Below are positions 35,769-47,055 of a DNA stretch of 64,000 nucleotides, piece by piece. The position numbers and the translations under genes were made by a program. Numbering within the stretch: the first letter of the stretch is position 1; the number at the start of each line of letters is the position of its first letter. Under the pieces are notes generated by a model, which was given only the letters and a program-made list of their open reading frames with translations, did not search any database and was not told the DNA's origin. The DNA is from Sycon ciliatum (Eukaryota; Porifera; Calcarea; Leucosolenida; Sycettidae): contig NC_088643.1 of assembly GCF_964019385.1 (NCBI RefSeq), forward strand, positions 14,237,300-14,301,299. The letters run 5' to 3'.

Positions 35769-36055
35769 AAGAGAGAGAGGGAGAGATAGAGAGAGAGAGA
35801 GAGATAGAGAGAGAGAGATTGAGAGAGAGAGAGAAAGAGGGAGAGATAATAGAGATTAGAGATTAGAGAGAGATATACACACAGAGAGAAAGAGAAGGAG
35901 AATAGAGAAAGAGAGAGAAAGATAAAGAGAGCGACAGAGATACACGCACACACAGAGGAAGAGGGAGAGAAAGAGGAGAGAGATAGGGAGAGAGAGAGAT
36001 CGAGAGAGAGAGAGAGAGAGATGGAAAAGAGAGAAGGAGAGAAAGAGTCTAGGAA
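35308..36055 (+). repeat. GA/GATA microsatellite of unit 6
   Basis: Contains an uninterrupted GA run of about 70 bases (35637-35708) and the same internal non-repeat segment as unit 5. Confidence 0.9.
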
Positions 36056-38805
36056 GGTGTGTTGATTAGCAATAGGTGTTGGAGTTGATGGTAGAAATGG
36101 GAAAACTTGTTAGATGTGCACGATGCGGTAAGGATTGTCAGGTTTGATGGCAACAGTAAAATGTCTCACTGCTAGCGTTGCAATCAGGCAGGCCTGATTC
36201 TTTAATCCCTTCCCTGAGCCTCTCCAAATGTCACTATCATAATTGGGGAGAGGGCCAGCCATGCTCTCAGGATTTCCAATTTCCAATCCCAATATCCTCA
36301 GTTCCCGAAAATATAACAGGAGTCCAGTCACCCATTCCGCACCCTCACCACACAATACGACACAACTTTACTTCAGACTCAAGTAATAGTTACGAGCACA
36401 AGCAACAGGAATAGCAATTCAGATATCAATGCTGAACATCGATCTATAAACCAGATCGCGTGGAAAGAAGTATTAAAGCGAGCAGCCAGCAATCAGCTTG
36501 AGTGGTAAAGGCACAATAAAGCTATTCATAACCTAGACGCTTTAACGCCACAGCCAACACCTGATTGGGACAGTAATACACACAGGTACTTGAACTCCAG
36601 CAATACACGGACATGACGTCACCACTACAAATGCAGTAGTCTCTTTATAATCCAGCACAATTTCTTCTGCGGAGATTCTCATGAATTAACGAGGGATCTG
36701 GATTAGCAAATCTGATACTGCTGCAATGTGCATGAAGAAGACAATTTGGTTAGTGAAAGTTGTGCTTGTTCAAAACATTAACGGGTGGTGAAGGTGCGAT
36801 TGGAACTTGAATGAAGAAATACTGATGTGTTGATGTGATGAGGGTGTGAAACACATGGCAGCACTCCCTACATCCAGCTTTTACCAGGGAACTTTACTTG
36901 GCGTTTAAACGCATCAAACAAACACTCCCACATGGAACACTCGCAAAACTACAAACTGAGACATCTACAATACAATGAACATTTCAGCTACGTCTACATG
37001 TTTAGGCAGTGATGATCTCCTAACATGTAATGGCTACTGACTAATGTGTCGAGGCATACATCCATTACATTTGTCACATACACTGGATATGATCAGAACT
37101 AGGCATTCACTTCTTCAACAATTATTTTAAGAACGAGTTCTGTGTGCAGTCGAACGTGTTCTGCGTTATCTGCGGGTACATCAGAGTACAATCAGTCATT
37201 GTATATGTACGTGTATACATGTAAGTTCACTTTACACCAGGGTTCGGAATGTAACTGTTAGTGGCACTGGACATCCTGGCGTGGTCGCCAGAAAGGACAC
37301 AGTAACCAGTACGTCTTTATACTATTCTGATAAGCGTTGAAGGTCATCACGTGCCATGGTAGTTTTGGTAGTGAGTGGTAAAAAGTAATGTGAAGATAAA
37401 GTGCCCATTTCTCAGGCGACATCTTATCTATCCCTTTGCCAAAAACGACCAACAAAATCTAGCCTATTTAGATGAAAACTGTGCTCCGGGGATTAGGGGG
37501 AAAACAGATGGGCTTTAAAAATGACGTGTTTGCAATACGTTAATGTCGGTTTCAGTGCTGTGAGCTTATAAGGCAAAGGTTTTTTTTAATCCCTGCTGGT
37601 TTCCGCACCACCCAGAAAACCAGGTGATGGTGGAATGCCCTACCATACAGGTGGGTGGTTTGAGGTACGTATTTCTCTTGCCTGTAGAGTGGTGTATGTT
37701 TATGGCACAACCAAGCTGCAAGATGATGTCCTTCGAAATACACATACATTACAATAGCTTTCCGAGCACACTTTAGCTTTCACACTTTCAGACACGAAGA
37801 TGGTTTGGCATGCACTAGTATTGGTATTTGTTGTGTGTGCGACTCTATGACTGCATCCATACTATGATGATGTACATGTATATACATGACTGTACATGTA
37901 CATGATTGACGTGGCACTTCTGTAATGCGACTTGGTAGTCAGCAATGGCAGAGGTTGTGAATGCAGATATAGGCCTGTGTGTACAATATAGGTATATATT
38001 AAGGTTAGTGGCAGGTGGGTAGATACGTAGATAGATAGTAGATCGGTGTAGGTAGGACTATCAGAGAGGCCGGTTTCCTTTTAGTATTTATTTAACTTGT
38101 ACTCCCAGAAATTGGTGACGGTGACCGTGCTTTACGTCATGTATTTGAGGTGATCCACTGGAATAAAAACTAACATAATGGCAGCCATTTCGAGTCCCAG
38201 CAATGCACAATAGTGATCATGCAATGCATGTTACTTTTGTGTCCTGGAGAGTATACATCTGCTCGCGGGATGAAGATGAACATACACTCGAATGGGCGGT
38301 ATAAATTGGAACTCAATTTGCCCACAGCCTCCACCCTGTTTGACGATCTGGCCCCCAAAGAGTGGAAACATGGCATCTTGCTAAGTGAATGGTGGGTGGT
38401 CTGATCGACGCGTAGTGTCCTATCGAATCACCCAGTAGTATGGATGGGCAAGGCAGGTCACGGGTTCTCATGTGACGGAATATCTGTGCGGTGTGCGGCT
38501 CCAGCATCCCCTCTTTTGAAATACTTGCATCTACTTGATTTGAGTCGCATGCTAGCCACAAACGTCACCAAGTATAGCTACTTATAGCTAATAGCTACTT
38601 TACAAACCTACCCTCTTCAAAAGTTGGCGAGCGACAACTTCTTGATTGTTTCCAGCACCACGTTGATTGTAACAGGCACAATCGAAAATTAGAAATCCCC
38701 TTTTCTTAGAACAGTTAACGTGTATTTGTCCAATGCCCAAATACACCTTTTCCCACGTACTCATCCACGCCGGATTCTTGCTGCTTACAGCTGGACATCA
38801 TGGCC

Positions 38806-38813
38806 TATATAAA
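38806..38813 (+). promoter_or_regulatory. TATA box of copy 7
   Basis: TATATAAA, 185 bases before the ATG at 38991. The Met-Leu-stop upstream ORF seen in copy 5 is present at about 38909. Confidence 0.55.
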
Positions 38814-38990
38814 GTCAATGTTCTCGAGGAAACCATCAAGTTCATCGTCTCCCAAAGTTCACTTTCGACTAATCGCCCGAAACAAAGAAATATCTTCAAG
38901 CGAGTTGAATGTTGTAGCTGCTTGTCCTGTGAATAAGCAACGCTCTGTGTCGGGAACACCAACTCTTCAGCTCTCACCGAAAGCAGAAAC

Positions 38991-40188
38991 ATGGTTAGAA
39001 GATCCGCTGTTTTGACGGCTCGTATAGTTCTCATTGTAAATATATACATGTAGTTAGAAATTTGAGTAAAATCCTTAAAATTGGAAGTTTCAAACAATCT
39101 GTGGACCTGATAATATCGACCTGCTCTGAAGGCTGGAACACTCCAGTTGGGAGCATGGGGCCTTTAAGTTTTATCGGTGTTCTGAATATCACGCAAGCTG
39201 TGACAGTAGTACCTGACTGGAAGTCGCTAACAGACCCAGGACACCTAGGAGAATACTCGGCAAGACTTTTAATTTTACTTTTTGAGGATAACCGGCGCAT
39301 GTATTGGGACACCGGTATGTAGATTATTCCATAATTTGATTACAAATCCAGTGAATAATCACTTGCTGAAATTGCGATTAATTGAACCTAACATTACTGC
39401 AACCAATGTGCGCAAAGGATGTTATCGGCATTGGCATAATGGGCCTTAAAAGGAGTGGAAATTGAAATACTCCAAGGCATTTGATGCAGTAGTAAAGTGT
39501 TGAATATGTCGCCAATGGTCAATTTTCTTCAACATCATCACTCTAGCTGCAGTTTGTGTACTGCAGTGCACACACGTAAAATCATTACAAATTGATTCTT
39601 TATCTCAGCAGCAAAATTGTGTTGTGCTATCTTCTACGCAAATGTGTCTTTTAGGAGGAGTGCAGTCATCGTGTCATTATTGTCGTTATGGCTATGCTGA
39701 GTCCATTCTGGGCCAATCTTCTAGAGAGCGCCCAAGCAATGCCAGCAGCAAAGACCAACGCGTCATGCGTTCAATCTACTGCTGCACCAGAAACTGAATA
39801 CAACGGCCCTGATGGAAGAACACTACCGCTTGTGCGTACTCTCCATGAGCTGGAATTCGATTATTACTGCAAAGACCGATTCCATCCCTTGGCGCCCAAG
39901 CAACCGGATGTCCCTCACCAGGATAACTGTGCGAATCATTGGGCTTGCAAACGGCTAAGCACAACGCATGAAACCATTCCCACGCACATGTTCAGTTATG
40001 TGCATCATATTGACACGGAAGTGGACGCCGCCGACATTTGCGGCTGTACCGCCAGCATATACCACCCGCTGCATCTGAGACGTGCGAACAGCACGGAAGA
40101 CTGGAAGCTCGAGGCAGCGAGTGATTCGTATATCATCACTGGATATTCTTGCAGCCACAAGAAGGAGTGTCGAAAGTTTAATTGCTAA
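38991..40188 (+). CDS. Secreted cysteine-rich protein, copy 7 (two exons)
   Basis: ATG at 38991-38993, then donor GTTAGAAG, weaker than the GTAAG donors of the other copies. The intron is 38994-39654 with acceptor TCTTTTAG, and exon 2 is 39655-40188. The protein resembles copy 1 in several places (SPFW, CKD, DNC, VHHID) and has the unique stretch CKDRFHPLAPK. The first sequon is NAS. All nine mature cysteines are kept. If the altered donor is not used, intron retention adds an early stop, and translation could then start only from MAML in exon 2. Confidence 0.68.
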
Positions 40189-40569
40189 GCACACACATGT
40201 ACAAGTGTCAACAGATCGAACTGTCTTTCGTCTGCAATCTGTCCATGGTGATTGGCATGTAACACATTCTCTCTTTATCCTCTGTATTCCCAAAGGTATT
40301 CAAATCTCTAAATTGTACAATTATTATCTCTATTGGCAGTGGCCTATATCATGATGAGAATTATTCCCAATGCTACACCTTTGAGACAATTACATGCACA
40401 TGCACTTCAAGTACATTATTGTCAATTACTTTACGTTTGGGCTTGGTTTAAATCTGGATTTGGAAAATTATATTTTGCAATTTCTATCAGATTCAGCCTC
40501 ATTTCCTCTGTGCTGCAATGAAGAGTCAACAAAGAATGGAACAGCTCTGTTCTCAGATTGAGTACTGTC

Positions 40570-40733
<164 letters not shown>

Positions 40734-40799
40734 ATCTGCGCATAAAATCTAGACTGACAACCTGCTTGTTAAATCATGCACCTGCTTTCAGGCGTAAAA

Positions 40800-41105
40800 A
40801 CCCTGTTGTAGAGGTCTCAGTCCTCATTTGTTAGACTTACCTGTCTTTATAAATGTAACTTACTCTCCCCCTCTCTCTCTCTCTCTCCCTCTCTCTCTCT
40901 TTCTCACTTGATCTCCCTCCCTCCCTAGCTGCATTCCTATCGACGCCTGGTCGTAGGCTATGATTCCGAGACCTCCGGTCGGATGAGCCTCGCCAACCAC
41001 ATCGGCACATCGCCCCTACTCCCCTTTGTCTTGTTGTCCAGTGTCATTTCAGTTGTCCTCTTCGCCTGATTATTAGTAGGGCTGTGTTTTTTATAAAAAA
41101 AATGT
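40800..41105. repeat. Dispersed repeat block with CT tract
   Basis: The segment TGTTGTAGAGGTCTCAGTCC followed by TCATTTGTTAGAC and CTGTCTTTATAAATGTAACTT (about 40805-40865) recurs at about 43045-43102. In both places it is immediately followed by a CT microsatellite. The rest, to about 41105, ends in an A-rich run and looks like retroelement 3' sequence, but I cannot name it. Confidence 0.5.
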
Positions 41106-41738
41106 AGATACTGGCATATCTGCAACAATCCTAGCTTACATTCTGACACCGGCGACAAGTTTGATGAATGTATATATGGATTGAACAACACTTTCAGCTC
41201 GTGCTTATCTTGGTTGCGCTCACCTTACCCTCCTTATATTTGTTCTACTTCAAGTATAATTTTCAACCTTCCACGTTGGAAGGCTGTTGGAGTGAGCATC
41301 CGATATGTACTAGAGCTGATTGCCAGTTAGGTGTAGAACGTCAGTACCGTTGGTCAGTGTCGTGCAATGTTATCGCATGAGCTGATTGTTAAGTACTAAG
41401 TAGCTGGTGGTGTTAGTGGACATTAATTATAGTGTAACTTGTAGCTCTTTGGTCCTCTTTTCGTCTTATAAATTAATTCTTGGCTCTCCACCCGAGTTTT
41501 GACCTAAATCTGTAATAGAAAAAAATAAAAAGCGTGAAAGTTTGGCTTTCCCAAGTCCCGTAACATTCCACCCCTTTTGCGGCCGAGCCGCCCCTCCACA
41601 GCCAAGGTCCTGTGCACAATGGGTCAGGTCAAAAGGTTAGTTGCGAAGTACGAGCCGTACAAATCAATAGTCCAGCAGCAGAGGAGCAGCACACACGCAG
41701 GCGCCAGTTAGACAGGGAGAGAGACAGACAGATAGGCA

Positions 41739-41938
41739 NNNNNNNNNNNNNNNNNNNNNNNNNNNNNNNNNNNNNNNNNNNNNNNNNNNNNNNNNNNNNN
41801 NNNNNNNNNNNNNNNNNNNNNNNNNNNNNNNNNNNNNNNNNNNNNNNNNNNNNNNNNNNNNNNNNNNNNNNNNNNNNNNNNNNNNNNNNNNNNNNNNNNN
41901 NNNNNNNNNNNNNNNNNNNNNNNNNNNNNNNNNNNNNN
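41739..41938. other. Assembly gap (200 N)
   Basis: A run of 200 N separating the GA tract of unit 7 from the SPRY exon. The gap probably reflects the microsatellite, so the end of the array and any unit 8 are unknown. Confidence 0.99.
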
Positions 41939-41939
41939 C

Positions 41940-42455
41940 GTGAAAGGTAGTCCTCGTGCGTTGTTGGTGTCCGATCCTCCAAAGTTTGATGGAAGTCGCT
42001 GCGGCAATCAAGTGAAGATCGGTGATGATGGTCACTCCCTAAGAACGAGAAACATCGTCAATAGTTGCTGGTCATCGGCATGTACGGAACCTATGGGGAC
42101 CAAAACTGGTATCAGTACATTGAAGATGAGGATTGACAAGACCGAACGTGGTAACGTCTTTCTCTCTGCCTGCTCAGCAAGCAAGCCTATCCTGGAACAT
42201 TACCAGCAGAACAGGGAAACGTGTTTCGGTTGGTATGGCGTCGGCACAGTGGCGTATCACACTGAAGCAGTAACAGCCCTCAGTCAGCCCTGGCAGACCG
42301 GCGACATCATTCATCTAACAGTTGATCACGATCGGCACACCCTCACCGGTGTGCAGACGAGAACGGGCGCCACGGAAACCATCTCGAATGTCACCGGTGA
42401 CCTGTACTGGATTATTTCGCTCTACAATGTTGGTGATCAAATCACTCTGATTTGA
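41940..42455 (+). CDS. SPRY-domain protein, C-terminal exon (partial)
   Basis: The open frame emerges from the gap without a start codon and ends at a TGA at 42453-42455, giving 171 residues. It reads as most of a SPRY/B30.2-type beta-sandwich: WSSACTEPMGTKTGISTLKMRID, then CFGWYGVGTVAYHTEAV, then WQTGDIIHLTVDHDRHTLTG, and the diagnostic end NVTGDLYWIISLYNVGDQITLI. SPRY domains are protein-interaction modules found in TRIM, RanBPM and many other proteins. The upstream domains that would identify the family are in or beyond the gap. The frame is clean and its codon usage looks coding. Confidence 0.8.
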   Translation: MKGSPRALLVSDPPKFDGSRCGNQVKIGDDGHSLRTRNIVNSCWSSACTEPMGTKTGISTLKMRIDKTERGNVFLSACSASKPILEHYQQNRETCFGWYGVGTVAYHTEAVTALSQPWQTGDIIHLTVDHDRHTLTGVQTRTGATETISNVTGDLYWIISLYNVGDQITLI

Positions 42456-42769
42456 TTTCAGGGGGAGGGCCATTCCGATGAAGTTTCTTTTACCCACATC
42501 CAGGGAAAGCAAGTTTAGCATCTGCGACTGTGAAAGGGAATACTTACAAACTGCAACTAGATGACTGTGTAAGCAAGATGTCTGTGCTACAATTCGCAGA
42601 TTTCCTGGATTGGTTGGACCATGTGGTCCTCGATCTGTTAGACTTCCTTACTCATAGTATCTTACACTGATTAGATGCCTACTTGATATGATACTATTCT
42701 ATAAATGGAATAAGAGATGAAACAATGTAAAAGTCGCCTGTGATGGCTATGGCTTGTCCAGCATCATCT

Positions 42770-42772
42770 CCC

Positions 42773-42832
<60 letters not shown>
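42770..42832 (+). repeat. Poly-C followed by CT microsatellite
   Basis: A C homopolymer of about 13 bases joins a CT repeat of about 48 bases, roughly 310 bases after the SPRY stop codon. Confidence 0.9.
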
Positions 42833-42836
<4 letters not shown>

Positions 42837-43098
42837 TTTCCCCCTCTGAGTTCCTATCAGTTGCTGTGAACACCTTGAGTGGAGAGCGCTTGCTCGAGCG
42901 TTGAACCCGGGTTCTTAATCCACCATTCCCAGTTCGCAAGGCTGGGCGGGGTTGTGAGAAGGCTTTCATTTAATCTTTTCTTATTATTTCTGATTATTTC
43001 TGCTTTTCATCTCATTACAAAAATTCTGTGCATTTTCTCCATCTGTTGTAGAGGTCTCAGTCCTCATTTGTTAGACATACCTGTCTTTATAAATGTAA

Positions 43099-43101
<3 letters not shown>

Positions 43102-43168
<67 letters not shown>
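43102..43168 (+). repeat. CT microsatellite
   Basis: Perfect CT repeat of about 66 bases following the second copy of the dispersed TGTTGTAGAGGTCTCAGTCC block. Confidence 0.95.
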
Positions 43169-43171
<3 letters not shown>

Positions 43172-43396
43172 AACAAATGAAGAGACATGCGCTGGACCTG
43201 TATCAGTATACAATGGAACTTCGGTACACGGCGAAAGCGCACATCAAAGCCTTTAAGGGACATTAAAATCGGCACACTCAGGTACTCTCCCGTTCCGGCC
43301 ATTGAAATCCAACCTGGAGTATAGTATTGCAGCGTTCGAGTGCCCAGAACAATGTATGTAGTGCTAGTGCTGCGTATCACCTGGCTCTATTCTAAA

Positions 43397-43845
43397 TGTA
43401 CACTCGAACGTCTGTTATCTGGGCACCTTGGGACCGGGCACTGCCCGTATCTCAGATTTGCCCATATCTCAGATTTGCCCGTATCTCAGATTTGCCCATA
43501 TCTCAGATTTGCCCGTATCTCAGATTTGCCCATATCTCAGATTTGCCCATATCTCAGATTTGCCCGTATCTCAGAATAACTCATCTACCATGTATGATAT
43601 CAGTTTTTGAAGAAGTCTATTTTGAACGTATTGCACATGTGCAGCGGATAAGAAAAAGGATCTATTGATGAAGATGCATAGTTTACATCGGTTGGCAGTG
43701 ACAAGTATGCACTTGCCCATATGAAAAAAAAGTTCAAACCCCCAAATTCGAAGCATTTTTGCCATAGGAACTCAAGCTAAAGGTGCCCGGTAGAGAGACG
43801 TGCCCGTATCTGGGGCGTCTGGACAAGAGCTAGAGTTTGACTCTA
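43397..43845. mobile_element. pogo/Tigger-like non-autonomous element (candidate)
   Basis: The left end ACTCGAACGTCTGTTATCTG then GGCACCTTGGGACCGGGCAC resembles the ends of pogo-type elements. The right end, reverse complemented, gives a diverged inverted match with CAGATACGGGCAC and ACCGGGCACC near 43785-43825. The interior carries the 17-bp minisatellite. No transposase is visible. Exact ends are uncertain. Confidence 0.45.
43443..43576 (+). repeat. 17-bp minisatellite, 8 copies
   Basis: Unit GCCCRTATCTCAGATTT repeated eight times, with the R position switching between G and A. The last copy is truncated. It is derived from the GCCCGTATCTGGGGCG-like terminal repeat of the surrounding element. 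Confidence 0.95.
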
Positions 43846-44135
43846 CCTGTATGTACATGGGGTTGGATTTTTCAAGCCAATTCTGTACATTTTTATATTT
43901 TTATTCATATTTTATTAGGGCAGTCCCCACAGACACAAGGTCGTCTGTATATCCGAAGTAAAACACTGTATAACAGGATGGGTGAGACTGCAGTGTCTTC
44001 CAAAAAGTACTTTCTATCCGATGCAAAAGGAGAAAAAGTATGTTATATCCACTGTACGTACTGTATGTTGAAGTGTACTTGAAAAGCAAGGCTTTCTACA
44101 GCTCATGCATGAATCTTCAAACCCTGATAACGAAT

Positions 44136-44571
44136 AAGGGTTTCCAGATTATTCGCAAGAAATTGCGTATTATCGAGATACAAGATACTGGTCCAAATCC
44201 AAAAATGATGGTATGCGAAAAATTTCTAAAAAATATTCAAAAAATCACTCAAAACCCGAGAATTATCTACCCGTTGCGATGGCAACGATGACGTAATATA
44301 TGCATGACAGTGCTGAGCTCAGATCAGAGGCCGCGTGCACTGACGTCGACATTTTTCAGGCCCATCGTGGCACGTGATTGGTGCCTTTGCCGGACTTTGG
44401 TCCCCCAGATTTTCAAAACACCTCAAAAAGAGGTCTAAAAAAGGTAGAATTTGGCAAAATTTTCCGGAAAATTGTCGAATTTGCGAAAATTCACGGGAAA
44501 ACAGCAAAATTCGAAAAAATTCCAAAGATCCAAAAACACCCCATTATTCAAACATAATCTGGAAACCCCTA
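44136..44571. mobile_element. hAT-type MITE, 436 bp
   Basis: The left end is AAGGGTTTCCAGATTAT. The right end reverse complements to TAGGGGTTTCCAGATTATG. Direct repeats ATAACGAAT flank it (44127-44135 and 44572-44580), so the duplication is 8 or 9 bp. The interior is AT-rich with many GAAAATT motifs and no coding frame. Confidence 0.75.
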
Positions 44572-44580
44572 ATAACGAAT

Positions 44581-45107
44581 GCATGAGCATTTCCCTCGTG
44601 TGCAAGTGTGAACAGCCCAGTGCCTTTCACTGAACACCACAGCGCACTTCCAAAGGACCAAAGCATACGAATCCGCACGGAAGTTCTAGTCGGACATGCT
44701 GCATGTAAAAGCGGAAACTTCGGTGGCGTAACATTTTCGGTATTCTCCAAAATCGACGGAGGGAAATTTTCGGTAAAACCCGTTTTCCAGGTAAGTCTAC
44801 TAGTACTACATGTATACAGTACCGGTAGTACCGAAATTTTCGGTGCGTTTTATTTTCGGTAAAAATTGTCGGCATCGAAGTTACGGAAATTAAAACATCA
44901 CCGAAAATTTCTGCTTATAAAAGTACATTGTAGCATGCTAGTGTCCCAGACAGCAGGATTGGGTGTCTGCAACGACAACAGTAGCTAGAGTTAGGCCCGG
45001 AACCGTGTTATAACGGATTCAAGTTACGCAAATGCAACTTTAGATTTCTGGCAAGTGGTGGATCTGGTTGCCTGGTGATACAAGTAGATTATAAGTATTA
45101 TGCCCAT

Positions 45108-45138
<31 letters not shown>

Positions 45139-46011
45139 GCACACACACACACACACAGTAGCAATGCCATCATTAAACTTATAGAGCAACTTGCTGTTTT
45201 TTATTTCCTTCACGCACAATATGCAAGAAATGGATTTTATCAGAATCAAGACCAGACGCGAGTTGCCAAGCAATGACTAATAAGGCGCAGTGCGCATGCC
45301 AACACCGAACGCAAAGTAAGAAGCGGCACATGACGGCGGTGCTACAGTCTAGTACAGTCACGTATCTGAGCAGTGAACACCACCGGTTTCTAGTTTATGG
45401 CACATCGGCAGCATCGCGTGTGGTAGACACTGATAGAGAAAAGAACCCAAATACGCATACTTCGTGCCACTGAATACAGGCACCGGACTAGAAACTGAAT
45501 CACCTCAAGGACGAATAAAGGCGCGTATATGAACAGAGGGAGCGACTTGTTCGCCGCTCGCATCTGCATGCATTGCTAAGTCAAGGTGTCTCCCATCTGC
45601 AAATGTCATGGCAAGCAGGTCGGTGGTGGCATTGACCTCTTCGCTATTGTGAGAGAAAACGAGTATAAGACGGCAGACTAATCAAAGTGCTATGAATGGA
45701 GCGTGGAATGCGGAAATCAAAGTACCCGAAAGTAGAGGGCAACGGCCATTGCTCTGCAAGGCACTGAGCAGGATTGGCACAAACACGGCACACACGTTCA
45801 GACCCTCGTACACACAGATCGGAGGTATCCGCCAACACCCCTCTGCCTGGTCAGGGCAGCTTGAAGGTGATGGCATCATTCGTCTGGGTCGAGGGCCTGG
45901 AACTTGAACGCGGTGGATGCCCGTAGCCTGCACGACTGGGCAATGCCGGACTGCCCACAGAAAGAACACAATCCCTATCAACAGTCTCACACGAGAAGAG
46001 AATTTGAGTCC
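44581..46011. other. Intergenic stretch
   Basis: No gene recognised. Holds several TTTTCGGT motifs (44730-44910), a CA microsatellite and the 3' flank of the DsbA-family gene. Confidence 0.4.
45112..45158 (+). repeat. CA microsatellite
   Basis: CA repeat with one ATG interruption near 45137. Confidence 0.95.
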
Positions 46012-46245
46012 TTAGGTCTCCGTGCTGCTGTCCAGCAACTTGTCGAAAATCGCGGCCATGGTGGACGGCGGCATATCCCCGGAGAAGGCCAGCTTGAGCT
46101 CGGGATTTCGATTGGACGTCATGATGGTGAACGGCAGCTTGGGCACGCCGATTTCTTGCACGGTCTGCTTGTACGCGGCAATGATTTGCTGCTGGATCTC
46201 GGCGTTTTGCATGTGTGCCAAGGCACCTTCCTTGTCGATGTTCAC
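46012..46245 (-). CDS. DsbA-family oxidoreductase, last exon
   Basis: Minus strand, acceptor GTTGTTGTAG at 46246-46255, then 77 codons and TAA at 46012. It reads VNIDKEGALAHMQNAEIQQQIIAAYKQTVQEIGVPKLPFTIMTSNRNPELKLAFSGDMPPSTMAAIFDKLLDSSTET. This is the C-terminal part of a DsbA-like thioredoxin fold. The helical insertion ends before GVPKLPFTIM, where the cis-proline loop of the family is GVPxxP. The FSGDMPPSTMAAIFDKLL end corresponds to the family's SGAQPxExLxxxLE. It joins in phase 0 to the exon at 47568-47750. Confidence 0.75.
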   Translation of the reverse strand: MNIDKEGALAHMQNAEIQQQIIAAYKQTVQEIGVPKLPFTIMTSNRNPELKLAFSGDMPPSTMAAIFDKLLDSSTET

Positions 46246-46292
46246 CTACAACAACGCCCAGTAGAAAGAGAACACAAACAGAGGCTCCGTTA

Positions 46293-47055
46293 TAGGCATT
46301 TCCCAAATCGGCCCGTTTTTTCGCCTAATCGGCTAAGAGAATGTCCAATTTCGGCCATATTATGAGCCCAAAAGTCAGAATTCGGCTCAAAGCAGTATTG
46401 GAATTCACCGCTCGCAGTACAGTGTACATCTACATGCACGCTTTAGAGGCACTAAAACATCGGTTTTCGGGGAATTCAGGGCAAAATTCGCAAATTCGGC
46501 GCAATTATCGGATATTTCTTCATATACAAAAGAGAAAGACCGAGGAACTACAAGTTACGCTCTACTGTCCACTAACACCACCAGTTACTTTTAAACACAC
46601 AATCAGCTCATGCGATAACATTGCACGACACTGACCGACGGTACTGACGTTCTACAACCAACTGGCTAACAGCTCTAGCACATCTTGGATGCGCACTCCA
46701 ACAGCCTTCCAACTTGAAAGGTTCTAAGTTATAGAAATAGCATAAGGAAGGGAAGTTCCTCGGTCTTTCTCTTTTGTATAAATTAAACCATGGCTCTCCA
46801 TCTGAGTCTATTTCTTCATAGCCATTGATTTCGTCGTCTTTTCCTGTTCACCAGTTTTCGTTAATGCCTAACGTCAGAGTCACCTTTCGCAGCATTATGG
46901 TTACAGGGATTGTATTTGCATACTGCTGAGGCACAAAAACATCGATTTTCGGCGAATTCAGTGCGAAAAATGCATATTCGGCCAAAGGATCGGTGATTTC
47001 TTCAAAACCACAGTTTTCGGCGAAATTTTCGGCCGGCCGATTTGGGAAATGCCTA
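46293..47055. mobile_element. hAT-type element, 763 bp, in DsbA-gene intron
   Basis: Perfect terminal repeats TAGGCATTTCCCAAATCGGC at both ends, and an 8-bp target duplication CTCCGTTA (46285-46292 and 47056-47063). It sits only 44 bases upstream of the last exon's acceptor. The interior (about 46515-46810) contains a segment homologous to the 3' flank of the gene-array units, partly in inverted orientation. No transposase. Confidence 0.85.

Larger units (their letters stand above)
29356..36714 (+). repeat. Array unit 6
   Basis: About 7.4 kb, the longest unit. Its extra length comes from the tRNA-like foldback insertion (29871-30199), the duplicated promoter-proximal segment (about 31310-32350, as in unit 3) and a 0.9-kb inverted-repeat transposon (33597-34492). 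It contains gene copy 6. Confidence 0.85.
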
